NCBI GenBank assembly: GCA_050084515.1
Contig: CM114271.1
Coordinates: forward strand, 53,382,001-53,446,000
Reading direction: 5' to 3'
Source: Blasia pusilla
Taxonomy: Eukaryota; Marchantiophyta; Marchantiopsida; Blasiales
DNA length: 64,000 nt
Position numbers and translations under genes: made by a program. This document shows positions 11,165 through 23,266 of the stretch, one piece after another; the first letter of the stretch is position 1; each line of letters begins with the position of its first letter. The notes under the pieces are model-generated. The model worked only from the letters and a program-made list of their open reading frames with translations. It searched no databases and was not told the origin of the DNA.

Positions 11165-11990
11165 CCACTCGAAGTTTCATGTGGAGATGAAATGCAGCAG
11201 CCAAGCTGGGCTTAGGCCGAGCTGAAGTGACAGATGGGCTCGGGGGTGGAGGAAAAAAGAAGTCCACCCTCCTCAAAGTTGTGGAGATGAATGGTAACAG
11301 CCAAGTGGGTCTTTGGCTTGGCTGAGCTGGGGTGGGATGGGATGGGGTTGGAAAAAGAACACCATGCTCTACTCAACGTTGTGGAGATGAAAGCAGCAGC
11401 CAAGTGGGTCTTCAGCTGAGCTTGAAGGGAGCTGAAGTGAGAGCTGGGCTGGGATTTCAGGAAAGAAGAACACTATGCTCTATTCAAAGATGAGACGAAA
11501 TGCTGCAGCCAAGTGGGTGCCCAGTGGATCTTACGCAGAGCTGGGCTGGGCTGGGCTGGGCTGGGTGAGCTGAGCTGAGCTGAAGTGGGCTCGGTTTTGG
11601 TTTCAAGAACAATAACACTATGCCCTCTTTACTCAAAACTGTGGAAAGGAAATGCAGCGGTCAAGTGGGTCTTTAATTAAGCTGAGCTGAACTGGACTGG
11701 TTTGTTTGGGGTTTCAGAAACAATAACAGTACACCCTCCCTACTCAAAGCTGTGGAGATGAAATGCAGCAGCCAAGTGGGTCTCTTTGGTTGAGCTGAGC
11801 TGAGTTTGACAGTACTGAACTGAATTTGGGTTTCAGAAACAGTAACACTATCCCCTCACTACTCAAAGCTGTGAAGATTGAAAGCAGCAGCCTAGTGGGG
11901 TTTTCCACTTGGCAGGACCGTCCTGGATTGAGCTGAGCTTAGGTGGGTTTTCATGAACAACCTCTGCCAGGTGTGGCTACAACTGAGGTT
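11165..11990. repeat. Minisatellite-like tandem array (unit about 100-150 bp)
   Basis: Seven recognisable units start near 11181, 11281, 11381, 11488, 11641, 11752 and 11871. Each begins with a form of GTGGAGATGAAATGCAGCAG and continues CCAAGTGGGTCTT. It then runs through a GAGCTGAGCTG block and a GTTTCAG..AACAATAACAC block to CTACTCAAAGCT. Units diverge and vary in length, partly through expansion of the internal CTGGG/CTGAG pentamers near 11545-11580. No open frame runs across units. Confidence 0.85.
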
Positions 11991-12224
11991 GGCTGAGCAA
12001 CCTCAGTTTCAAGAGCAATAACGCACAACCTAATCCCAAGAAGAGGTTTATTTTGGGGCCGTCATGCTTTCCCTTTGAAAGGTGGAGCCTTTGGGTGATA
12101 GATTCATACGAAAATCTGAGGGGCCCTTGAACACCGACAAGATTCGTGGGTGGAACGTAATGAGGTGTGAATGATCGTGTTGCTTTACATGGTCCTTTGG
12201 GAAGATTCTGGTAAGAAGAAAATT

Positions 12225-12620
12225 ATCCCTTCTCTAAAAGCCCCCACGTCTCCCAAAACACTTGTGTTTTGTCAAGAAGAGGTGGAAGAAGTCACTCCCA
12301 AATTGAAGTCTTACTAGACGCACATCTCAAAAAGGAGTTCTATCTTATGGCGAGACGAGGTAATCCTTTAAAACATCCAAAAAATCCCTCCTCTAAAAGT
12401 CCCCCACTTCTCATAAAGTGTTATTGTTTTCTCAAGAGAAAGCACACCCTAATTGTCAGCGTTAGGAGACCCCAACTCTCAAAAAGTGTTGTTATTTTTT
12501 TGAGGTGAGGGAGTTCAAGAGAAGGAACACCCAAATGGGCGGTTTGACCACACTGCAAGCCTCAATCAGTAGTGGGGATTTTTCACCCTTAGGACTTCAC
12601 AAGAAAGAACACCCAAATAT
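12225..12620. repeat. Imperfect tandem repeat, about 3-4 units
   Basis: Units of roughly 100-130 bp share blocks such as CTCTAAAAGCCCCCAC, CTCAAAAAGTGTTGTT and GAAAGAACACCCAAAT. Copies are recognisable near 12230, 12385, 12465 and 12570. The units diverge strongly and encode nothing recognisable. Confidence 0.5.
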
Positions 12621-12624
12621 CACC

Positions 12625-15030
12625 CCAATAGAGTCTCAAACAAATGCCTAATAGGAGCCTTAAAGAACTAAACCTCTTGATAGGGTGGCTCAAAGCTACT
12701 ACATGGCACCTTCCAACCCCATAGAGGCCGCACTTGTGGTCCTATTTTTTTCGTATTTAATTTTTCTAAAAAATAAATGTAATAATAAGATCATGTGAAA
12801 CACAACGATGTCCAGTTTTTGGGGGGGCGTGGTTTATCGCCATAAGTGCAAAGGGGAAGCCTAATTGGGTATATGGCAAGTTTCATAAGTTGTGGGAAGT
12901 CCCCATATGGCTTCTTTGAGTCACCCTAACCCCCCTCCCCCCATGTCCACCTTACACCTATGAGGATATATATACCTTACACCTTATGGAATTTATTGGT
13001 TCTTGAATAATGTTTGAAACTTGCACATCCCAAGAATCAACAAAGAATGAGAGAGTGTTCATGACATGTCATATAAAAGGCATATTAACCTCTAATAGGA
13101 TATCAACTATTCCAAGATGCTTTGGGTTTACGAAGGAATGATGGATTTGACCACTTGGACAGCATAAAGTTTCGAGAGATTACTATCAATTAATAATAAT
13201 ATCTTAAAGAAAATTTACCATTCCTTCATGGCTTGGGTCTACTATAACCACAATGGCCATGGAAGGGAGGGTTTGAATATTTCTTAGGCGTAATGTTTGG
13301 AAAATTTGCAAACTTAGGATCGATTAAGTACTAAATAATCAAATGAACCTAATTTTTTTGGGGGATATCACAAATGTAAAGATTGTTCAAGTCTGCTAAT
13401 ACCTTCTTCTCTCTTTTTTCGGCACTCTTTGAATTATTTTTTTCCCACCCCTCAAGTGCTTCCCTTATTGCCCAATTCTCTCCCACACCATCACATCTTG
13501 AACATTTTCTTTGATTTGATTTAACATTCTGGTTCTAGAGAAGCTTGGTTAAGCTTATGATCTAGAACCATTCGATGACATTGCCTCCAATAAGTTCCCC
13601 CACCTCTTAGATCGTCATGTGTACTTTCTTGGGATTTCCTAGTAAGGAATTTGATCTTTTCAATGATGTTATCCAATTTAGTTTTAATCCAAAGAGCACA
13701 AGGAAATCACACAAAGGCTGTTTCTCTTGAGCATGCCTCATCCATGTCCTGGGTTGGGACATTGCTTGCCTAGTAGTCGAAGTCAAGATAGAGAGAATCC
13801 TTGGGAAGCCCATTTCAAGTTTCACCTTGGGTCTTCGACTAATAATTAGATTCTTTTCAATGTGAAACGAAATTTTTTCAAGTTTAATACAAAGGGATAA
13901 TCTCCTACATCTATTGGCCATTGAACATATGAACTCTTTAGATGCATAAGCATGGCCTCCACTCCCCCCAACCTCTTCCAATTGCACCCACAAGGCATTG
14001 AGCTTGGAAAGAGATCAAGTCCACCAACTTCACAAATTAAACTTGCGATTTTGCAAGTGGGCAAGGAATCCAAAAGGTAAGTAGAGCATAAACCTTCTAA
14101 TATGGCCACACAATAACGAGAAAATTCTATGGAAAAAAATCTCTCACATGGGAAGCTCACTTTTTGAGCACCAGATGGTAAAATGAAAAAAGAAATCATA
14201 CAATAATAGGGAATCTCTTACTCATAGAAATAGTACCACATCTCTGCGACTCAAAGAATTATAATAAAAATAATAATATATTTGAACGAGTGCATTATGG
14301 CCCCCTATCCCCTACATAGACTTTGTGCACACCTCACCCCAAAAGAATGCCGGAAACAGACCAATCATGTCATACACACAAGTTGCACTTTAGGGCCCAC
14401 ATGGATCAATCATGGAACGGAGCAATTAGAATAATTTAAATAAATGAAACATGGAAAAGGTTCATCATAAATAAATTTAAATAACAAAATACGAAAAAGA
14501 TCAATCCCAAATCGGAATATGGGAGGAAAAAAATTCGGATTATTTACAGTTCGTTTCCAGAAAAAAACATAAAGGACTATTTCTTCATAGGTTTGTTCCT
14601 TTTTCACACTTTTACCAATATTCCTTATTTTTCTTCCCAAAAATAGTTTTTATTTCAAATTTCTTGAAAATTTGGAATTTTTTGTTGTACTCACCATACA
14701 TCCCCTTATTTTAGATTCAATATCTGACTATTTAAATCTATTAAATTTTTAATAATTTAAGATAAAATAAAAATAAAAAATAAATGGAAAGGAGAAATCA
14801 TAGGTTTAAGAAATAATAAATATCTGTAGTATCAATGTATTAATGTTAAAAATGAAAATGTAAGAGATGCATCAAGATAGGAACAATGTTCAAAATGGCA
14901 AATTTAAGAAAGAGAAATTTTTTAAAATGAAGAATAGAATGAAGTAGAATGGCCAACGAAAATCCTAATTATTTACGAAAATCAATAGCCACAATCTTTC
15001 AATCCACTAAGTGGCCTTTCTCTCATACAT
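12625..15030. other. AT-rich spacer, nothing recognised
   Basis: The sequence is AT-rich with short random open frames on both strands. I see no domain, splice pattern or RNA gene. Confidence 0.4.
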
Positions 15031-15036
15031 CTCTTA

Positions 15037-15232
15037 CTAGTGTAAGTCCGTGTGATGCACGGGTTTAAATTACCTCCCACAATTAACTCTCAAAATTCTC
15101 AAGTACTATTTTAAATCACTTCCGAACGACCTTATTGGTTTAGAAGGCAAACGATCTTATGGGTTGAAAGTTCCAAACGTCAAGCGGAGAGAAGTTTGCA
15201 AAATGAAGAGGCACTCTCCAATAATAATATAG
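15037..15232 (-). mobile_element. Short Helitron-like element, copy 3
   Basis: On the minus strand the element ends CTAG (15037-15040) next to the hairpin region CCGTGTGATGCACGG. It begins near CTATATTATTATTGGAGAGTGCC. The middle is diverged from copies 1, 2 and 5 but the ends are conserved. It is about 196 bp and non-coding. Confidence 0.6.
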
Positions 15233-15239
15233 GTTTTCT

Positions 15240-18200
15240 TAACTCTTTCTTCATCACATTTGATACGAACTAAAGTAGCTCTCATGAGATACATAAAGTT
15301 CTATGAGTATGACGTCTCCCTTTTCTTTCTCATTCGATTTTTTTCCAAAAAATTCATGCCTTTTCGTTAGCATTTTTGTGTCAATTTTTTTCACCCAAAT
15401 TTTATCCTAATAAGTGAGATTTTTTTCTTTTTGCTTTGTAAGGAAAATCCAAACTAGTTCTTTTTTCCTTAGAACCAAAATACTAGCCACTAGTTTCCTC
15501 CATACTACTTAGATCATAAGTCCCTTTCTATAATAATTTAATTAATAATCATGTGAGAGAATTTAAACTCTTCTTTATTTAGAAACCCTAAATCTTGAGG
15601 AGGGTCTACCATCTTCTCTATGTCCTACCACAATGAAATGATAATAGTAATACTCGCATGGTCATTGAAAAATTCTCAATGTGAAGTCCATTTCCCCTCA
15701 AAAAATATCATTAGGTGATAGTTAACAATGAATAGTTTGATTAATCCAGCATTTAAAATGATATTATTTAGAATAACATCAGCTCAAAAGGGTGTTGAAT
15801 ATCTTTCTTTTTGAATATTTTGGGATGATTTTCTAATCACTTTTAAAATACTTTAATTATATTAGTCGGGATGCCCTTTTAATGCATTGTCAAATGCACC
15901 CTCGTCCTATAAGCAAATATATTGGTCACTTTTATGCATAATTTGTTTCATTGAACTTAATTCCCCCTTTCTTGTGTGAATTAGAATATTTCAGTCAAAA
16001 TAAATTTGGCTACTTTCCTTTCCTCCAAAAATATATCCAATTTTAATAAAAAAAAGGAATTTGAAAATAAATTTAATAGAAAAAAATATCTTTCCCTAAC
16101 CGCTATGACGAATAATGTACATATATTATTTTGATATGAGCGAATCCCACCCCTTTATGATGCACACGTCTTGTAAGATGAGGCAAATTATTAATTACAA
16201 TTTGGTAAATAGTTAGGGGTCTTGCATGATTGACACTTTTGCTATTTCCTGTTGCAACGCAAACCGCATTAAAAAAAGGAGATATAAATATTCAAATAAA
16301 TTCTTTGAGGCCAGGAAATTTCGTTTTTATTTGCCTTTTTTTATCGCTCTTTTTGGCATTCGCCCATCCCAATGCGCTCGGTTTGTACCCATGTTTATTA
16401 TTAGTTAATAAATTAAAATACATATAACATCTCCTTTCGCTCACTACAATCTGGGGCATTTATTCCAAATCTGATTTAATTAATGCCCTTTTGGCATACG
16501 AATTTGTGTCACTTCTTAGACGTGAATTTTTGTCCCTTTCTTATGGAATTATTTAAAAGGTTCTTTCGTTTGGATCACTATCCCTTTCATGGATTTCTTC
16601 TTCTTCTTCCGTCTAAATCTACCTAGCAAATCATCCACGTGAAATTTCTTTAGTATGGATGTAAAAAGTTGAACCCAATATCCGTAAAAATTTGAACCCA
16701 ATGTATGGGGAGAACCCGGGTTATGTGTTGAGCTAACCGCGAGATTTTGGAAATGGCTGATTCAATTTTTGAAGTATTGGCCAAAAACCAACAAAATATG
16801 GAGGTCCTCCTTTGTATTTGTATCTCTTTAACCAACCGAAATGAAATGAGGAGATATTCAAAATTTAGTGTTCAATTTTGTACAAACCGGATATTTATCT
16901 ATTCTCACGAAAAAACTACGCGGACCCCGGTTGAACCCAAGTTAGAAGAGTAGAGAAAAAGTGGGGAAGGGGATTCTACTTTAAGTACATTGTAATAGCT
17001 TTAGGCCAAAACTTGTGGAAAATGGATGTTGCTATTTTTCCAATGACTTAAATTTAAGAAAAGTTATATGGATTACAAGTTCCATGTGAGATCTCTTACA
17101 AAAGGTTTTTTCTAAGAAATAATTTTATCATATGTCTTTGACTTTAAGGAAAATAAAATTTTGATCTTTTCTTTTAGCGGATACGAGATCAAAATCAAAA
17201 CATCATTGTGTTCTCAAATACTTTTAAAGAAATGACTCATTTTCTGTTTTGATTTAACTAAGGGCTCATTGTTGGAGTAAATCATGTTGAAAATGCCTAT
17301 GGTAGGAAGAATTATTAATTTATGCTCTTAAAGAAAAAAAAAAAACTCCTCAAGGTTTTAATTTCCATGTTAACAATAGAATAAATGAGATTAGAGTTTA
17401 TCAAAATTATAGTCTTATCTACCTATTTATATATAGTACTTGTGAGTAATTTTAGTTACCTCATGGATTTAATGACTTAACTAGCCTCCAAAATTCTTAT
17501 CTGATCACTTAAATCAATGTTAAATGATCTTATTAGTTGAAAGATGAAACAAGCCTATGGGCTAAGAGGACCAGATGTCAAGAGAAGAGATGTTTGAAAA
17601 TGAAAGGGGCAATCTTCAATGATAATATTTTTTTATTTACTTTAGTGTTTCTTTGTGTTTAATTTCATCATCGTACCATGATTCCACGGGTGTCACTCTT
17701 TTTAGTTCTTTATTTTCCTTATGATGCCTTTTTATGAGGACTTTGGATTTTTATTTCCTTATCACCAAGATTTTTCTAGAAAAAATTTCTTCCAATTAGA
17801 CGAATCATCCAATGTTTGTCTTGTCCTTTTTCCATTTCTAGAAATTTTCATGGATTTTTCCCATCACTTCAAATTTCTTTCATTACAATCTACAAATAAG
17901 GATTTCAAATTTTTTAATGATGAACAAAAAGAATTTGAATTGATTTCTTTTGAATTGCATAGGCACTATATAAATGTATATATCTATATTATGGGTTTGG
18001 GCGTTGTCTTGCCCATTCCTCCCTCTTGTTGTCATTATGTGGTTGGAAAGATCTTGAGTCCCTCTGATAAATGAAAAAATTGTTCACATGTCATGTAACA
18101 ATGATAGAAACACATCCCTTTTTAAGATCACACAATATCTGGAAATTTAATTAAGGATTGATCTTTTGGACTTTGAAAGCCAAAGGCAACAATTTAGACA

Positions 18201-20530
18201 ACATTTTTTGGCCCAATTGTCATTCTTCTAAGATGTTTTTCCCTTTCTCTCAATTTTTTCAATTTAAGTTAACTAACCTGTTTAAAGAATCAATATTAGG
18301 ATAGTTTTTCTAGTAGGAAACCAAAACCATTTTTCTTCCAAAATTGGATATAATCGTCTAGAAACATTTCCTATTAAAAAGAAAAACCTAATCTCTTATA
18401 TTCCCTAAACACTAGGACTCAATGACTCCTCTCCCATGAGAGAATAAATGAGAAGTGAACCGTGTCATTCACAAACTTTATGTGAGGGAATTTTTAAATT
18501 TAAGCATGGAGATCAGTCCTCAAATTTTTAATGATTCTTGGAACCATTAATTTTCTATTATTATTTTTTTTTTCCATTTCAAGAAGAATAGTGCTCATAA
18601 ATAAAAATCTAGATAGATTGTGGGTGTGGGAAAGCCCCTTAGTTGATGTAAGCAAACCTTTTGAAATTTTTGAAAGAAGGAAATAATAGAAATATTAAAA
18701 CGAAAAAGGAGGAGGATGTGTCTATTTGTAGATTCATGGATCTCTTTCCTCCCAAATTTCATGTTTCTAGAACATATGTAGTTTTACTATTTTATATCAT
18801 CTTCCTTGTTCTATCATATTTGATTGCTAGTGGGATGCACTTGGGAGGGAAGAGGTAGGGAAGGAGAGGAGAAGAAAATGTGTAAAGAGGACATGCAATT
18901 TTGGTTGGGAAAATGGAAGGAAAAACTTTCAAATTCTGGGTAACTATTTCCAACGACTAATACTAGTGAAATTATCTCCAAAGATTCCTAGTCAAATATT
19001 TTTAGAAACAAAATTTGATGCGGAAAATTTTACCATTTGGCCTTTTTGAAGCCCTTCACCAATGAAAATTTGACAAGTGTGAAGACTTTGGACATGTGTC
19101 ACAACTCAAAAATTTACCATGAAAGGAGCCCAAAAAAAAATAACATGATATATTTTAATTAGCTTTCACTAAAAATTTATTAAATTCTGAACATATACAT
19201 TATGTAGAAGTATTATTTTCCATCGTTATGATTTTCTAGTCTAGTTTCTCATTTTATGATTAATTTTCATTGCAACCTTATAATGGCAAGCGGTCTTATA
19301 ATATAAATTAAATGAGGGATTATTACCCCTTATAGAAACTCTTTCGTGTATTTATCTTGTTCAATTAATTTTTTATGGCATAAATGTTTTAGAATCGTTC
19401 TAGAAATGCTTTTAAGTAGAATGCTTGTGGCTTTTATCTCTCTTATGAAAAGTTGTACCTTTTAAGAGATTAAGAGCGGTCCATGGCAAATATTATGTTT
19501 CTTTTCTCGGGAAATTTTACCTTATTTATTTCTTCAAATATTTTTAATTTCTCTTTTCTTTCTTAATTAGAAAAGTTGCATTCAACTTTTTTTGCAAAAG
19601 TTTTATGTGCTAAATTTTCCTATTTGACCAGAATATTTTCTTCAATCTTTATGCATAAAATTCAAGCTACAAGGAGATTTCTTCTTGTTGGTTTGGTCAA
19701 CAAGAGAAAGGAAGCGAAAAGGGAAACTTATTCTATTGGTATGGAAATTCCAATATTTCTACATAGTACCCTTTACCTACAAGCGAATCTTTCTTTTATT
19801 CGGCATGATTTGCCTTGAGTTTCACACTTTGGCCACAAATGTCATTTCTACTAATCTTTTCATGATAGGTAAGGAGAAAAGAAGTTTTACATCATCTATT
19901 GGGCATATCTCACATATATTTTGGTATTGATTCTAGTAAGTTCATTTTAGAAGTTTTTGTGCCTCGTTCAATTATCTCTTCTTTTCTCAAGGTCTTGCAA
20001 TTGTATGCTAGATCTCATATTTTTGTTTTGATTCCAACAAGATTATTTTAGAAGTTTTTGTACCTAGTTTTTGTATCTTTTTTTGGCTCATGGTCTTGTG
20101 TTCTAGACATTGGTATGAGCTTGTGAAAGAGATCATCCATAATTTTTTCTTCTCCAATTCATGAGTTTTAAAACATTTTCCGACCAAAAACACTAGTGGT
20201 GTTCATGCATAATATTGAAAATAATTTCTAATTGCCCAAGTTGGACAATGATTTTTTTAAACATGTAAGTAGTTTCAATTTATTGTGCAATACAGAAAAA
20301 ATTCCAAATGAGGAAAAAAATGGCTAAAAAATGAGTGGTAGGAAATGGAGATGAAAGATTCTTGAGAAAAACTTGAGTTATGAGAAAATGGAGAAGAGAT
20401 TTGGATGAAGGAAAATAGGATTTTTTTCCAAAAGCGATACATTTTTTAGACTACAAACATGAGGGAAGAAAGAAGTAGATGCACATCTTGCGCATTAATT
20501 TGCTGAACATCTCTAAAGAGCTAATATTTT
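15240..20530. other. Long AT-rich spacer with decayed repeats
   Basis: More than 5 kb of AT-rich sequence has only short chance open frames. A diverged relative of the copy-3 Helitron body is visible around 17450-17628 (ATGTCAAGAGAAGAGATGTT followed by CAATGATAATAT). Nothing else could be assigned. Confidence 0.45.
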
Positions 20531-20541
20531 TTTAAAAATTC

Positions 20542-20573
20542 GATAGATTAAGTGGAGCTCCACTTAATCTATC
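20542..20573. repeat. Perfect 32-bp palindrome
   Basis: GATAGATTAAGTGGAG is followed immediately by its exact reverse complement, with no loop. It lies 62 bp from a second, larger perfect inverted repeat. Confidence 0.9.
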
Positions 20574-20633
20574 ACATGGGTATCTCCCTATTATTATTTT
20601 TCAACTAAAATACTTAGTTTGTGGTGCAAATTG

Positions 20634-20712
20634 ATATTGACCTAGATTATCAATTTTGCTAACACCTATTTTAATGATAGGTGTTAGCAAAATTGATAAT
20701 CTAGGTCAATAT
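20634..20712. repeat. Perfect inverted repeat, 36-bp arms with 7-nt loop
   Basis: The arms 20634-20669 and 20677-20712 are exact reverse complements (each contains ATTATCAATTTTGCTAACAC or its complement) around the loop TTTAATG. Perfect pairing suggests recent origin or active foldback formation. No coding content is present. Confidence 0.95.
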
Positions 20713-21689
20713 ATATCGAATGAATTCAGGATTTTTTCCACACAAGCCTCTATTCAAAATATATAGGCATTGAACATGATCAAAGGATGGGTATGTGGTT
20801 ATGGGTACTAGTACATTATCATGTCAAGACTAAAACTTCTCCATCTTCAAGTTTGGGAACAAAGCTTAAAGTATTCAATTTGCTCTATCGGACTCTTTCC
20901 TTTACTTGAGCTATTTTTGCTCGTTGTAGTTGGAGTAGGTAATTTAGAATGGTAGAGGGCCCCCAGGTGGGCATAAGCGCTAGTAGATTAGTGGTGAAAA
21001 AGAGGTACCTCCCACCCACTCATTGATAGCTACACCACTTCACCAAAATATCCGCATACAAACTCTAGTACGATAATCGCGCCACGTTAGGACATAAAGC
21101 ATATAAAAGTTTGCATAATGCTCAATTGGCTCACTTACACAAAACCTTGCACACATCCCACACATTATAAAGTAATATTCTCAATGTGCATCACAACATC
21201 ATTATATACAATCTCATAATCACACCAAAAACAAACACTAGTCTAGATATTATTCGGTGAACTCCATTACAATCAACATCACAAGCATATCTACAACACA
21301 TAGCATGATGGTCGACGTATGCATCATAGGTTGTGTATCGTGTTCCAACTATTAGTGTAATATTCTATATAATGATGTGAATATGCGCCACAACACATTT
21401 CATTTGAAACATATCCTTATCCTTTAGTCATGGTCTTTTTAATTTCAATATAACATTTGGGAAATGCCTCATTATAGAAAATATAGTGGTAGAAGAGAAG
21501 GGAAACCTCAAATAAGAGAATAACTCCACCATTAGTGGGCCAATTGGACCATATGATTTTTACGCTTTGTTTTTTATTCTTCAATCTCTCAGAGCTCTCA
21601 TTGAAATATCTTCGCACACATCTCTCTTAGTTTGAAAGTGGAGTTCTTTTACTTCTTTGAGATGTAGAGATTCACAATAGGAAACACGA
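20713..21689. other. AT-rich spacer, nothing recognised
   Basis: There is no recognisable gene, RNA or repeat family apart from short A/T runs. Confidence 0.4.
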
Positions 21690-21851
21690 GCGTATAACTC
21701 GTGCTATGCACGAGAGTGAAGGGACTAACCATGTTGCACAAAATTTCAAATTTTTTTTCTTGCTGCCCATAGCATGAGAAACATTTTTTTGTTGCCCAGG
21801 TGCAATGTGTCTAGCATACATATGTTTGCAAATCAAGGAATAATATAGATG
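21690..21851 (-). mobile_element. Short Helitron-like relic, copy 4 (degenerate)
   Basis: The block CTCGTGCTATGCACGAGAG, the TTTTTTTCTTGCTGCCCATAGCATG core and the end GGAATAATATAGAT match the other short Helitron copies in order and orientation. The CTAG terminus is lost and the sequence is more diverged. Confidence 0.45.
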
Positions 21852-22249
21852 TGGAAATATGTTTGAGAGAGAGAAAGGGGAGTGGGGGGAGGATGAGGGA
21901 GGGTAATGGAGATTAAAAGTAAGAGAATAATGGGAACATGTTTTACATTCCATAAGGGCCAGATCCCATGGGCTCGCAAAATTACTTAGATTTGCTGCTA
22001 ACAATAGTCGTCACGTCTACAAAATGGAGTCCATACACCGATTGGAAAATAAACATCGTGAAATTAGTCCCCCGGAATACGAGTTTGTGAGGGTCACGAG
22101 ACTGATTTCCACCAGTTTGGGCTCATACGTCCATCCGTGCTAGGATTTGAGGCTAAGACCCTTGAGGTGTCCGTAAAATCCGGCCCTAAGAGAGAGATTA
22201 AGATTTAGAGTAGGAGATGAGAAGTGGAAACATCTTCCACTTTCCTCAT

Positions 22250-23266
22250 GATAAAATAATTGTTTGTCCTAAAGAGAATGAGCAGTAGATAAATGTTGCA
22301 CTTTCGCGCAGACAGTAGAGAGGAGAGGAGAAATGAAATGAAATAGAAAAATTAAGAGAGAGAGACAAGAACTTTTCGTCGTGTGCTCTGACCAGTTTCC
22401 CATTCCCTTTCTTTTCCCTCTTTCCTCCTTCGCAGTACCGGACAATTCCGCGATTAAAGAAGCATACTCTCCACACAGCCCACCACCCAATAAGAGAACC
22501 CAGAGCAGAGCATAGAATAGCATAGCATAGCATAGCAGACAATAGCAGAGCAGGACGGAACAGAAGACGAGCAGAGCAGAGAAAACAACAGGAGAGAGGA
22601 GAAGAAGAGAAGAGGAGGAGAATTGGTGGGAGGAATCGCAAATGCGAGAGAGGGAGAGGGAAGGGGGGAAGGGAGAAGTGGATTGAGTGGCCGTGTTTTA
22701 CTGAGATTGCTGCTAACAATAGCTGGTGCCGGTGTCGGCGAGAGGGAGTCAGTCGATTGCGCATTTGGTTTGTGTGGTTTTTGTATTGGTTGTGTTTGTG
22801 TGTTCGTGATTTTGTTTGCGTGCGCGTGTCTGTGTGTTTGCTTCTACTGCGTCTTTCCGTGGCGCTCTGTCGCCCGGGTCTTCTCCAGCGTGGCGCAGGA
22901 GAGCGCGGAATAGGATTGGGCAGGAAGGGAGACGGAATTAGTTCCCGGTGTGGTTCTTGTTGGCCTGCCTGCATGCGTGACCACCTTTGACGCTTCTCAT
23001 TCTCGGCCTCTCTCCGTTTCTGCCTCCCCGCTCTGCCTCTTGTTTTTGTTGTTGTTGCCGCAGATTGTCTCCTTCTTGTTAATAACCATCCGTTTGTCCA
23101 AGAATCTCTCACTCATTCGCATCGGCATCGGGTGGAAGGCTTGTTTTTCTTCCTTGTGTTTGCGTTCGTGTATGTGTGGTGGAGAGGGGAGGCGGGGGGA
23201 GGGGAGATTGTCGTTTTTGTGCATCCTGCGGGGGGATCGGGTTGGTGAGGAGCCAAGCTGGCTGCC
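22250..23266 (+). promoter_or_regulatory. Probable promoter and 5' leader of the MO25 gene
   Basis: This 1-kb block is purine-rich up to about 22,680 (GAGAG and GAAGAG runs, and a (CATAG)n tract near 22515-22540). It then becomes T/GT-rich and ends at the MO25 ATG. Base composition differs sharply from the AT-rich DNA on the left. Long chance open frames occur on both strands, but none has a domain. The transcription start cannot be placed by eye. Confidence 0.5.

Noticed and set aside
22246-23112. 288-codon minus-strand open frame upstream of MO25
   Set aside because: It is read through GA/CT-rich low-complexity sequence, has no domain, and overlaps the probable MO25 leader antisense.
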